Source of the DNA: Prosthecobacter sp.
GTDB lineage: Bacteria > Verrucomicrobiota > Verrucomicrobiia > Verrucomicrobiales > Verrucomicrobiaceae
Assembly (NCBI GenBank): GCA_021733925.1
Contig: JAIPJY010000054.1
Location: 1 to 46,878, forward strand
Direction: 5' to 3'
Length of the DNA: 46,878 nt
Part shown: positions 32,824-41,324 of the stretch, piece by piece
Layout of the letters: each line of letters begins with the position of its first letter
Position numbering within the stretch: position 1 is the first letter of the stretch
The notes under the pieces: model-generated
The model's database searches: none
Told to the model about the DNA's origin: nothing
The model's input: only the letters and a program-made list of their open reading frames with translations
Position numbers and translations under genes: made by a program

Positions 32824-34710
32824 ATGTCAGAACATAAAAACTCAAACAGTTGGACCCTGGCGCTGGTGGCCTTGGGTGTGGTATTCGGGGACATCGGTAC
32901 CAGTCCGCTCTATGCACTGAGGGAGTGCCTCACGCATGCGGGTTACACACCGGGCCGTGACGGAGTGGACATGATCTACGGACCGATCTCGCTGATGTTT
33001 TGGTCGCTCACGGTGATGGTTTCGGTCAAATACCTCGGGCTGCTGAGCCAGGCGACGGCGCAGGGTGAGGGCGGCATGTTTGCCCTGCTGTCTTTGCTGC
33101 GCTCCAAGAAGGAGGCGCTCAGTCCCAAGGCGAGCGGCTTTGTGGTGCTGGTGGTGCTGTTTGGTGCGGCACTGCTGTATGGCGATGGGATGATCACGCC
33201 GGCCATTTCGGTGCTTTCGGCGGTGGAAGGCATGAAGCAGATCAGCGCGGAACTGCCGCAGCACGTCATCGTGTATATCTCGGTGGCCATCATTTTTGGC
33301 CTTTTCATGGTGCAGAAGCACGGTACGGCGAGGATTGGCGTGGCTTTTGGCCCGATCATGATCCTGTGGTTCACCGCATTGGCATCACTGGGACTGTACC
33401 GCTACATTGAGCATCCTGAGGTGATCGTGGCTCTGTCTCCGCACTGGGGGATTTATTACCTGATGCACCATGGCTACCACGGCATCGTGATCATGGGCAT
33501 GGTGCTGCTGGCGGTCACGGGGTGTGAGGCGCTGTATGCGGACATCGGCCACTTCGGATCGAAGCCGCTGAAGCGTGCCTGGTTCACCCTCGTCTATCCG
33601 GCGCTTATTTTGAACTACCTCGGCCAGGGCGCGCTGGTGATCAGCGATCCTGCGGCGCTGGAGCACCCGTTCTTTAAACTGGTGCCGCAGCCCCTGCTGG
33701 TGCCGATGATCATCCTGGCAACGCTGGCCACGATCATCGCCTCGCAGGCCATGATCACGGGCGTTTACTCGCTGACGCAGCAGGCGGTGCAGCTCGGCTA
33801 CCTACCGCGCCTGAAGATCATCCACACCAATCCCGACGTGCGCGGCCAGATCTACATGCCGCAGGTGAATTTCCTCCTGATGGCCGCCTGCATCGCGCTG
33901 GTGATCGGCTTTGAGACCTCGAGCAATCTCGCCTCCGCGTACGGTCTCTCGGTGTCGATGGAGATGTTCCTCACCAGCATTTTGTTCTTCTTTGTGGCCC
34001 GTCGCATCTGGGGCTGGGCGTTTTGGAAAGCCTTCCTTCCCGTGCTGGCTTTCACCATCATTGAGCTGGGATATGTCTCCGGCAGCCTGATCAAATTCAT
34101 GCAGGGGGCGTGGTTCCCGCTCGCCGTCGCGGCGTGCATCTGGGTGATCATGAAAACGTGGACGGATGGTCGCGCGATCTTGTATGAGGCCATGCAGCGT
34201 GGGCGCCTGCCCGTGGTGCATCTGATTGATGAACTCAAGAAGGACCGCGTCATCCGCGTGCCCGGCACGGCGGTCTTCATGTCCGCCAGCGCGGACGGGC
34301 TGCCGCTGGCGCTGCTGCACCATTTGAAGCACAACAAGGCGCTGCACAAGCAGGTGGTGCTGCTGAGTGTGAAGTTCGCAGACGCCCCGTATGTCAGCGA
34401 GGAGTCGCGCCACGAGATCAGCGAGTACTACGAGGAGTTTTACCGCGTGGTCCTGCGCTACGGCTTCTCCGAGCCGCCGGATGTATTCAATGACCTCTGC
34501 AAGGCGATGAGTGAGAAGACGAAGGTGAAACGCAACGGCATCACTTTCTATCAGAGCCGCGAAGTGCTGCTGACCAATGGTCCCGGCAAGATGGCCGCCT
34601 GGCGGAAGAAGCTGTTTGTCATGCTGTCACGCCTCTCCCGCCCTGCCACGGGTTACTTTGATCTGCCGCCACGGCAGGTCATTGAGCTGGGGATTCAGCT
34701 GGAGGTGTAG
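32824..34710 (+). CDS. kup: Low-affinity potassium transporter Kup
   Basis: A 628-residue inner-membrane protein that imports K+ with protons. It starts with the family signature ALGVVFGDIGTSPLYALREC, then GEGGMFALLSLLR and YGDGMITPAISVLSAVEGMK. About twelve hydrophobic helices fill residues 15-435, including DIGHFGSKPLKRAWF between helices and the helix-flank IIASQAMITGVYSLTQQAVQ. The last 190 residues are a soluble cytoplasmic domain ending DLPPRQVIELGIQLEV, typical of Kup. The length is normal. I looked for a c-di-AMP riboswitch upstream and saw none. An inverted repeat pair after the gene may end transcription. Confidence 0.96.
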   Translation: MSEHKNSNSWTLALVALGVVFGDIGTSPLYALRECLTHAGYTPGRDGVDMIYGPISLMFWSLTVMVSVKYLGLLSQATAQGEGGMFALLSLLRSKKEALSPKASGFVVLVVLFGAALLYGDGMITPAISVLSAVEGMKQISAELPQHVIVYISVAIIFGLFMVQKHGTARIGVAFGPIMILWFTALASLGLYRYIEHPEVIVALSPHWGIYYLMHHGYHGIVIMGMVLLAVTGCEALYADIGHFGSKPLKRAWFTLVYPALILNYLGQGALVISDPAALEHPFFKLVPQPLLVPMIILATLATIIASQAMITGVYSLTQQAVQLGYLPRLKIIHTNPDVRGQIYMPQVNFLLMAACIALVIGFETSSNLASAYGLSVSMEMFLTSILFFFVARRIWGWAFWKAFLPVLAFTIIELGYVSGSLIKFMQGAWFPLAVAACIWVIMKTWTDGRAILYEAMQRGRLPVVHLIDELKKDRVIRVPGTAVFMSASADGLPLALLHHLKHNKALHKQVVLLSVKFADAPYVSEESRHEISEYYEEFYRVVLRYGFSEPPDVFNDLCKAMSEKTKVKRNGITFYQSREVLLTNGPGKMAAWRKKLFVMLSRLSRPATGYFDLPPRQVIELGIQLEV

Positions 34711-34720
34711 CCGCCCAGAT

Positions 34721-34834
34721 CCCCACTTCAACAATCGACAATCCTTGTTCGACAATCGTCAATCGCGCAGGCCTTTGGCACCTTTGAAGCCCATGGATTG
34801 ACGATTGTCGAGCCATCGATTTTTGATTGTTGAG
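34721..34834. repeat. GATTGACGATTG repeats, inverted pair
   Basis: The reverse complement of 34721-34764 begins GATTGACGATTGTCGAACAA and matches 12316-12358. A second, direct copy lies at 34796-34834. The two arms could form a long imperfect hairpin about 11 bp after the kup stop codon. Confidence 0.7.
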
Positions 34835-34904
34835 GTTCCAAACCTCAGATGCGCGCGGGCAGGTATTGAGTCTCGTGTATTGAAGTGATAGGTTCATTTC
34901 ACCC

Positions 34905-35798
34905 ATGGTTTTTCCCCGCCACCTCATTGCCGTGCTCTGCCTGTTCGCAGGCGCTCATGCTTTTGCTCAAACTCCCACAAAGGCGAATGTGCCCTATGGA
35001 GAGCATGAAAAGCAGGTGCTAGACTTTTATCAGGCGAAGGCTGAGGGAGCGACACCGCTGCTGTTCTTTGTGCATGGCGGCGGGTGGATGAACGGCGACA
35101 AGGCGAATCCCGATTTCCTCGCCAAATGCCTCGAAAACGGCATCTCGGTGGTTTCGATCAACTACCGCTTCATTGCGGAGGCGCAGGCGGAACAGATCAC
35201 CCCGCCGGTGAAGGCCTGCCTGGATGATTCGGCGCGTGCGCTGCAGTTTGTCCGCAGCAAGGCGAGCGAGTGGCACATCGACAAAGATCGCATCGGAGGC
35301 TGCGGGGGTTCGGCGGGCGGATTCACGGTGCTGTGGCTGGCCTTCAGCCCGGACATGGCGGATGCGAAGAGCATTGATCCTGTTGAGCATGAATCGACGC
35401 GGCTGCGCTGCGTGATGGCCTTCGTGCCGCAGACCTCTCTGGACCCCAAGCAGATGAAGGCGTGGATCCCGAACAACGAATACGGCAACCATGCCTTCGG
35501 GCTCGGCAGCATGCAGGAGTTTCTGGCCAAGCGGGACAGCCTGATGCCATGGATCGAACGCTTCTCGCCTTATGCGCTCGCCAGTGCGGATGATCCGCCG
35601 GTGCTGCTGTTTTACGACAATCCGCCGAACCTCGGCCAGCCGTACAAGGACCCGCCGCACTCGGGGAACTATGGGGCGGGGATCGCTGAGAAGCTGAAGG
35701 CGGTCGGCATTGAGTACGAGATCAATTACAACAATGATTACGAGCACATGAAGTGGCCGGATCTGTTTGGGTTTTTGAAGGAGAAGCTGGGGAAGTAG
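34905..35798 (+). CDS. Secreted alpha/beta hydrolase (BD-FAE-like)
   Basis: A 297-residue exported esterase. Residues 1-21 (MVFPRHLIAVLCLFAGAHAF) form a signal peptide. Motifs: oxyanion HGGGWMNGDK at residues 57-66, SINYRF after it, nucleophile elbow GGSAGG with Ser at 136, and a likely His in YEHMKWPDLFGF at the end. Before it DDPPVLLFYDNPPN supplies the Asp-like region. The pattern suits BD-FAE or carboxylesterase/lipase relatives, which release acetyl or feruloyl groups. It is a second member of this type in the window after 28377-29210, though only distantly similar. It is transcribed alone. Confidence 0.83.
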   Translation: MVFPRHLIAVLCLFAGAHAFAQTPTKANVPYGEHEKQVLDFYQAKAEGATPLLFFVHGGGWMNGDKANPDFLAKCLENGISVVSINYRFIAEAQAEQITPPVKACLDDSARALQFVRSKASEWHIDKDRIGGCGGSAGGFTVLWLAFSPDMADAKSIDPVEHESTRLRCVMAFVPQTSLDPKQMKAWIPNNEYGNHAFGLGSMQEFLAKRDSLMPWIERFSPYALASADDPPVLLFYDNPPNLGQPYKDPPHSGNYGAGIAEKLKAVGIEYEINYNNDYEHMKWPDLFGFLKEKLGK

Positions 35799-35800
35799 GG

Positions 35801-35835
35801 GGGGCTAAAGCTGCGCTGCCAGCAGGTACTTTCAG
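35801..35835. repeat. CTAAAG-type repeat, degenerate copy
   Basis: GGGGCTAAAGCTGCGCTGCC followed by AGCAGGTACTTTCAG. The stem is incomplete but the CTAAAG core and the GTACTTTC tail are kept. It lies between the hydrolase and the 3' end of the first transposase gene. Confidence 0.5.
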
Positions 35836-35879
35836 ATCGATTTCAAAAAATTGCTGACAGCGATTGTCATCTCTATGCA

Positions 35880-37016
35880 TTACCCGAGCGGCCTCAACCG
35901 CAACTGCCGTAGCGTGTAGAAGGGTGCATCTGACTCAGGCATGCGTCTGGCGCCCTGCTTGCGCTTCGGCCCGAACAGATCGCGCTGCGCCTCGAAGATG
36001 CCTTGCACGAATGCCTTGCTGCCGAGTACCACGCCATCGCTGAAGTAGCGCACACGGAGCCTCACCATTTCCGCCGGGCTGAGCTTGCCTTTCTCTGCGA
36101 GCACGGCGCGTGCTGAGTCGGCGGTGACACCACTAGATACCACATTCTCATTTTGCGCGTCCTTCACCTCGCGCCCCTCCGCATGTAGCAGGCATCGATA
36201 TGCTTCCGCAGCGAAGGCGCTCTTCCATCCATCCACAGGTTTGCCCTGAGCCTTGCACAATCCGCGCTGCGCTCTGCGGCTGCCACCCAGCGCCTCCGCA
36301 TAACCGCACCAGCGATAGTCCTTGGGATCTTTGACCAGCCCAGCGCGCACGGGGTTGAGATCGATGTAAGCGGCCATCGTGCGCAGGGGCTCCCCTTTGC
36401 CTTCGACCAGCACGCTTTTAAAGCGGTCCATCCATAGGGTGCCGCGGCGTCCGCGACGTTTGTTGAACCAGCGGCTGAAGCGCTCTTTGACTTCTTTGAC
36501 GAAGAGGGAGAGATCGCAAAAGCGCTTTTTGAGCGCGGCTACTCTCTGCTCGGCGAGGGCTACCATACCGCGTGAGCGGAGATCTGCGAGTTCATCGCGT
36601 AGCAGTCCCAGATAGGCGCGGCTGTAGAGTATGCCCAGGTGTTCTAGGAGTTTCGCTTCGCCTTGGGGACCGTCGAAGCGCAGCAGCCAAGTGTCACGAT
36701 GCGGCACCTCGGCCAGGAGGTGGAAATGATTGCTCATGAGGCAGTAGGTCACGACCTTGATGCCGGAGAACTCAGCCATGCGCCAGATCACGCGGCGCAA
36801 CGCCTCCTTTTCCACCTCATCAAAGAACACCTCACCACCGCAGGTGCGTGACATGACGTGGTAGCAGTAGGACTCCAACGGCCCCTTGCCGAGGATGCGG
36901 AACCTGCCGCCGGACCACGAACGCGCGCCGGGATAGAGGCCGGTTTTCGCATTCACGCCAATGAGCTGCTCTTCGAGCGGGAGCGCTTGAGGATCAGAGG
37001 TTTGGGCGGATTTCAT
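35880..37016 (-). CDS. RAYT-type Y1 transposase, copy 1
   Basis: A 378-residue REP-associated tyrosine transposase of the IS200/Y1 superfamily, which cuts and joins single-stranded DNA at hairpins. The HUH motif is in MSNHFHLLAEVP near residue 100 and the catalytic Tyr is in AAYIDLNPVRAGLVKDPKDY near residue 230, followed by RWCGYAEALGG. A C-terminal extension of about 120 residues is longer than in classical enterobacterial RAYTs (about 165-220 residues in all). By hand count it is about 86% identical to 45561-46697, without gaps. ATG 37016 matches the start of its twin. Its upstream flank contains the half palindrome TAAATGCCTGGCAT at 37055-37068. No terminal inverted repeats or target duplications are seen, so it is likely a domesticated single-copy-type gene rather than an IS. 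Confidence 0.88.
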   Translation of the reverse strand: MKSAQTSDPQALPLEEQLIGVNAKTGLYPGARSWSGGRFRILGKGPLESYCYHVMSRTCGGEVFFDEVEKEALRRVIWRMAEFSGIKVVTYCLMSNHFHLLAEVPHRDTWLLRFDGPQGEAKLLEHLGILYSRAYLGLLRDELADLRSRGMVALAEQRVAALKKRFCDLSLFVKEVKERFSRWFNKRRGRRGTLWMDRFKSVLVEGKGEPLRTMAAYIDLNPVRAGLVKDPKDYRWCGYAEALGGSRRAQRGLCKAQGKPVDGWKSAFAAEAYRCLLHAEGREVKDAQNENVVSSGVTADSARAVLAEKGKLSPAEMVRLRVRYFSDGVVLGSKAFVQGIFEAQRDLFGPKRKQGARRMPESDAPFYTLRQLRLRPLG

Positions 37017-37044
37017 GGTGGGAAAATGGAGGAAAAAGTGGCAC

Positions 37045-37068
37045 AATCAATCACTAAATGCCTGGCAT
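37045..37068. repeat. Half palindrome upstream of transposase copy 1
   Basis: AATCAATCACTAAATGCC followed by TGGCAT. It matches 46727-46750 at 23 of 24 bases, in the same position relative to the transposase start. At 46741 the repeat continues into the GGCATGAATGGCA tail, whereas here it stops at TGGCATT. Confidence 0.7.
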
Positions 37069-37180
37069 TATTTTACATTGTATTAACTTTGCCGCGAACG
37101 GGTTGCGGGGCGTCCTCTTTCGCGGTGTCCCGGCCAAGGGGGGATGCGGGCGCGACGCTACTTTTGAGAGATGGAGGGGG

Positions 37181-40100
37181 CTACTGAATCAAAGCCTCCA
37201 GATCGCCCTCAGTGAGGCCTTCCATCATGGGGGCTTGGTCGTTGAGGGCGGCTTCGACGAGACCGCGTTTTTGGGCCTGGAGTTTGAGGATGCGCTCTTC
37301 GACGGTGCCGCGGATGGCGAGGCGGTAGGCGTTGACGACTTTTTGCTGGCCGATGCGGTGGGCGCGGTCGATGGCCTGGGATTCGACGGCGGGATTCCAC
37401 CAAGGGTCGGCGAGGATGACGTTGTCGGCGGCGGTGAGGTTCAGGCCGTAGCCGCCGGCTTTGAGGCTGATGAGGAAGATGCGGCAGTTCGGGTCTTTCT
37501 GGAAGCGGGCTACCTGCTCAGTGCGGTCCTGGCTGCTGCCGTCGAGGTAGGCGTGGTCGAGTTTTTCGGCCTTCAGGTGGTCGCGCATGAGGTGGAGGAA
37601 CTTCACGAACTGGCTGAAAACGAGGAGCTTGCCGCCGGATTCCATGACGGATTCGATCTGGCCGAGGAGGGCGGGCCATTTGCCGGAGAGGTCGTCCTGA
37701 CCGAGGCCTTTGAGGGCGTCGGGCGGGACGCCGGTGAGGCGGAGGTCGCAGCAGACCTGGCGGAGGCGCAGGAGGACGGTGAACATGGTCATCTTGGCGC
37801 CGTTCTGGCCGGAGCGGCGGCGTGCGGCTTTGATCTCCTCGCGACCTTCTTCGAGGATCTTGCGGTAGAACTCGCTCTGCGCGGCGCTGGGGACGCACCA
37901 CAGCACCTGCTCGATCTTCTCGGGGAGGTCCTTGAGCACCTGACGTTTGGTGCGGCGGAGGAAGTAGGGCAGCGTGAGTTTTTGGAGGCGCTGGGCGGCG
38001 GCGCGGCCTGCGGGGAGATCCAAGCCGGACTGGATGGGGCTTTCGAAACGCTCTTTGAAGGAGGTCTGGTTTCCCAAATAACCCGGGAGGGCGAAGTGGA
38101 AGATGGACCACAAATCGCGCACGCCGTTCTCCAAAGGGGTGCCGGTGAGGGCGATGCGGCCGGTGCAATTGAGGCTGCGGAGGGTCTTGGCGGCGTCGGT
38201 ATCGGGGTTTTTGATGAAGCTGGCTTCATCCAAAAGAATCAAACCAAAGCGGATAGTTTGGTAATGTTTAATATCTCTGATGATCAATTGATAAGAGGTC
38301 AATATCACGTCAAAAGCGGTGATGGTGCTGAGGGCTTTTTCGCGGCCTGCGCCTTGGATTTGGAGGACCTTGAGGGTGGGGGCGAAGCGCTCGAACTCGG
38401 ACTGCCAGTTGCCTAGCAGGGACTTGGGGCAGACCACCATCACCGGGCCGCATTGGTCGCCTTTGCGCTGCTTGAGGAAGAGGGCTACGGCGATGCTCTG
38501 GACGGTTTTGCCCAGGCCCATCTCATCGGCCAGGATGCCGCCGCGACCGCGCAGGATGCGGGAGGTCATCCAGCAGACGCCTTCCATTTGGTAAGGGCGG
38601 AGAATGCCGGCGAGATCGCCGATCTCGGTTTGGACTTCAGTGCTGGTAACGGTTATTTCGTTAGTAGCGCCCACAGCTTCATCGCCGAAATAGGCGGCGT
38701 GGGCTCCGTGGACGCGGGCACCTTCGGGGGTGAGCTCCATGGGGACATCCCGCAGGGATTCCTCCAAATCATCCACAGCGGCGATATCGAGGATGTAACG
38801 CTTGCCGTTGGCTCCCTTGACGGAGCTTTGGCCGGAACGGACCAGCCGGAGCACCTCGGCACGGGGCAGGCGGAAGCCGTCGGTGGACTCGTAGGCGAAC
38901 TCCATGCTGAGCCAGTCGCCACCGCCGCCGCCACCCATCTGGCCGGTGGCTGGGGCGAACTTGGTTTTGGGAGCGATGCGCTGGATGCCGCGAGTGGCGG
39001 AGCGCCAGCGCTCGCCTTCGGTCACGGTGGCGAGATTACGCAGTTGCGGGAGTTCGGAGGCGTAGAAGCGGAGGACGTTTTCGCTGCCTTGTAGGCGCAG
39101 GACCTGGCCTTCGGGTCGGAATCCGAGGCTCTCCAAGCGGCGTAAAAGGCGGAATTCGGCCTCTATATTTTGTACGTAAAAGACAAATCCATTCGATTCA
39201 TCCTGAAGTGGGAAGATCGAATGTTTGGCGTCAGAATGAAGGATTGGCCAGCTTTGGGAATTGTAACGAGCAGATAGTTTCGCATCCACCCCCTGAAGGG
39301 AGCCGTCGAGCTGGATTTCGAAGGTGCAGGGCACCGGGGCGACGTGGAATTTCTCGAGTCCAACGCCGCGCAGTTCCATCTGGAAGCACTCGCCGAGGGA
39401 CTCCCCCTGCTCTGCCAGCCAGCGGAGCGGGCGTGTGACGGACGACTTGCTGAGCTCGCCTGCCAGGGTGGCCATGGCGGGGGTGTCGGTCAGGTGGCGG
39501 AAGAGAGAGGCGGTCTCCTGGCAGATCCACCAGGGGCCGAGGACGTGCTTTTGGTGAGCGCCTTCCAGTTTGAGGCGGACGGTTTGGGGATCGACGGACT
39601 CGACGACGAGCGGCAGGCGGACGCGCTCGGGGGCGACGTGGAGGGGGCGCTCCTGGCCGTTTGGCTTGCCGACGAAGACGCGGGGGTGATCCGCGATGGT
39701 TTGCAGGAAGGTGTTCAGGCTTTCGCCTTTGAGGGAGATGGGGAGGCTCTGGGGCTGCTTGATGCCCTGGCTGGCGAGCCAGGCGGCGAACAGGGAGGAC
39801 TCGCCCTCGCCGCCGGCTTCGTATTTCACGAAGACGCCAAAGGGTTCGCGGATCTGGCCTTGGAGGAGGGGTTCGGGGAGGTAGAGGGCGTAGCGGCCGG
39901 GGATCTGGAGCGGGGTGAGGCTGGGCGGAGTTCTGGGTATTGTAGTACCGGCTTTAGCCGGTCCGGGGGCTCCGCTGGCATGCGACGCGCCGCCGCCTCC
40001 AGAACCGGCTGATGAGGGACGTAGACCGCCGGAACCGCCTAAAGGCGGAACTACAGAACGTACTGAAGCTCCAGAACTAGGTTTGGCGCCGGATTGTTCG

Positions 40101-40369
40101 CGGACGTGGGCGAGGGCGACGGCTAGGGCGTGTTCGCACATCATGCCGCTGCGGCGGGCGTGGGGGCAGGTGCAGAGGTTTTCGACATCGGAGGCGGTGC
40201 GGATGCGCAGGCCGGTGGTGAATTTCAGTTTTCCTGAGCCTGCGGTGCCACGGATGATGCCGTCAGTGCTGCTGGTGACTACGGCCAAACCTGCATCCAC
40301 CAGGGAGCGTGCGGACTTCATCACCGCCCATCCGCCGATTTCTCCGAGCCATTTCTCTGTGATTTCCAT
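37181..40369 (-). CDS. SWIM zinc finger SNF2-family helicase
   Basis: A 1062-residue DNA-dependent ATPase. A SWIM-type zinc finger lies near residues 60-85 (LCTCPHARRSGMMCEHALA: CxC and CxH). A long middle region of unknown fold follows. The SNF2 motor covers about residues 590-1040: motif I ADEMGLGKTVQSIAVAL (about 612-628), DEAS motif LILLDEASFIKNPDT (about 715), ALTGTPLENGVRDLW, and helicase C motifs GYGLNLTAADNVILADPWWN and QAIDRAHRIGQQ. It is related to HepA/RapA-like and bacterial SWIM-SNF2 proteins that remodel DNA or transcription complexes. Residues about 107-141 are a Gly/Pro/Ser-rich linker encoded by two CTAAAG-type repeats, suggesting a repeat inserted in frame. ATG 40369 is preferred to an upstream frame open to 40669. 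It is divergent from parA, 52 bp apart. Confidence 0.9.
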   Translation of the reverse strand: MEITEKWLGEIGGWAVMKSARSLVDAGLAVVTSSTDGIIRGTAGSGKLKFTTGLRIRTASDVENLCTCPHARRSGMMCEHALAVALAHVREQSGAKPSSGASVRSVVPPLGGSGGLRPSSAGSGGGGASHASGAPGPAKAGTTIPRTPPSLTPLQIPGRYALYLPEPLLQGQIREPFGVFVKYEAGGEGESSLFAAWLASQGIKQPQSLPISLKGESLNTFLQTIADHPRVFVGKPNGQERPLHVAPERVRLPLVVESVDPQTVRLKLEGAHQKHVLGPWWICQETASLFRHLTDTPAMATLAGELSKSSVTRPLRWLAEQGESLGECFQMELRGVGLEKFHVAPVPCTFEIQLDGSLQGVDAKLSARYNSQSWPILHSDAKHSIFPLQDESNGFVFYVQNIEAEFRLLRRLESLGFRPEGQVLRLQGSENVLRFYASELPQLRNLATVTEGERWRSATRGIQRIAPKTKFAPATGQMGGGGGGDWLSMEFAYESTDGFRLPRAEVLRLVRSGQSSVKGANGKRYILDIAAVDDLEESLRDVPMELTPEGARVHGAHAAYFGDEAVGATNEITVTSTEVQTEIGDLAGILRPYQMEGVCWMTSRILRGRGGILADEMGLGKTVQSIAVALFLKQRKGDQCGPVMVVCPKSLLGNWQSEFERFAPTLKVLQIQGAGREKALSTITAFDVILTSYQLIIRDIKHYQTIRFGLILLDEASFIKNPDTDAAKTLRSLNCTGRIALTGTPLENGVRDLWSIFHFALPGYLGNQTSFKERFESPIQSGLDLPAGRAAAQRLQKLTLPYFLRRTKRQVLKDLPEKIEQVLWCVPSAAQSEFYRKILEEGREEIKAARRRSGQNGAKMTMFTVLLRLRQVCCDLRLTGVPPDALKGLGQDDLSGKWPALLGQIESVMESGGKLLVFSQFVKFLHLMRDHLKAEKLDHAYLDGSSQDRTEQVARFQKDPNCRIFLISLKAGGYGLNLTAADNVILADPWWNPAVESQAIDRAHRIGQQKVVNAYRLAIRGTVEERILKLQAQKRGLVEAALNDQAPMMEGLTEGDLEALIQ
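39943..40062. repeat. Two CTAAAG-type palindromes inside the helicase gene
   Basis: CCGGCTTTAGCCGG (39948-39961, with TTGTAGTA before it) is an inverted copy of the family at 226 and 460. CCGCCTAAAGGCGG (40035-40048) followed by AACTACAGAACGTAC is a direct copy whose stem has compensating C/G swaps. Together they encode the low-complexity linker of the helicase. Confidence 0.75.
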
Positions 40370-40421
40370 TTCGTGCTGGCGTGTCCCATGGTTTATCTGC
40401 AAAGTCCAGCGCCAAGTAACT

Positions 40422-41219
40422 ATGAGGATTGTCGCCATTTCCAACCAGAAAGGTGGCGTCGGTAAAACGACGACCGCCTTGAACCTCGCCGCGTGCCTCA
40501 CCCAGCGCGGGGTGCGGGTGTTGCTGGTCGACCTCGACCCGCAGGCGAACGCCACCAGCGGACTGGGACTGGCGCAGGAAGACGGTGGCAGCCTGTATTC
40601 CGCCCTCGTGGACGGTACGGACCCACGTCTGGCCATCCGCAGCACGCGCCTGCCGAATCTCTCGATCATCCGCTCGCATCAGGAACTGGCTGGTTGTGAA
40701 ATCGAGCTGGCCCAGGCTGGCAACCACATGGCCCGGCTGCGTGAGGTGCTGGCCCCGCTGCGTGATTCCGGCCATTTCGACTACGCCATTCTCGATACCC
40801 CGCCCTCCCTCGGAGTGCTGATGACGGGTGCGCTGGCGGCGGCGGACGAGCTGATCGTCCCCATCCAGTGCGAGTATTTTGGTCTCGAAGGTCTTTCGAA
40901 GATCGTCAATGTGGTGCAGCAGATCCGTGAGTGCGGTGCCAACCCGAACCTGCTGCTGGAAGGCATCGTCATGACGATGTATGACAGCCGTGCCAACCTG
41001 GCGAATCAGGTGGTCAATGATGTGCGCAATTACTTTGCCGAGACCTGCTACCAGACGCTGATCCCGCGCACGGTGCGCCTTGGTGAGGCTCCGAGCTTTG
41101 GCAAGAGCATCATCGAGTATGAGCCTTCAGGTCGTGGTGCGGTGGCGTACCGGGCTTTGGCCGATGAATTCATGGCCCGTCGTGCGGTGGCGCAAGCTCC
41201 TGCCGTGGCGGCGGCTTAA
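40422..41219 (+). CDS. soj: ParA/Soj-type ATPase
   Basis: A 265-residue deviant Walker-type ATPase that works in chromosome or plasmid partition. The motifs are: MRIVAISNQKGGVGKTTTAL with the signature lysine, then VDLDPQANATSGLGL, ILDTPPSLGVLMTGAL, and PRTVRLGEAPSFGKSIIEYE near the end. This is the chromosomal Soj pattern. Normally a parB gene follows, but the next gene is a radical SAM protein, so a ParB partner would have to lie elsewhere. ATG 40422 starts exactly at the conserved fold; the open frame upstream to 39915 overlaps the helicase gene and is spurious. A CCAGTT-AAA-AACTGG hairpin follows the stop at about 41253-41267. Confidence 0.92.
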   Translation: MRIVAISNQKGGVGKTTTALNLAACLTQRGVRVLLVDLDPQANATSGLGLAQEDGGSLYSALVDGTDPRLAIRSTRLPNLSIIRSHQELAGCEIELAQAGNHMARLREVLAPLRDSGHFDYAILDTPPSLGVLMTGALAAADELIVPIQCEYFGLEGLSKIVNVVQQIRECGANPNLLLEGIVMTMYDSRANLANQVVNDVRNYFAETCYQTLIPRTVRLGEAPSFGKSIIEYEPSGRGAVAYRALADEFMARRAVAQAPAVAAA

Positions 41220-41324
41220 CCATGGAGGAGCGGTGGCCAGCGTGACCGCTTCGGCCAGTTAAAAACTGGCGCTCCCAGCCATGAGGGCCATGGCCTTTGC
41301 GGCGTGGACGGCGTAAGATCGCCT

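Noticed and set aside
35880-37016. Complete insertion sequence around transposase copy 1
   Set aside because: No terminal inverted repeats or target duplications could be found, and RAYT genes normally lack them.
39915-40421. N-terminal extension of ParA
   Set aside because: This part overlaps the helicase gene on the other strand, and the conserved ParA fold begins exactly at ATG 40422.
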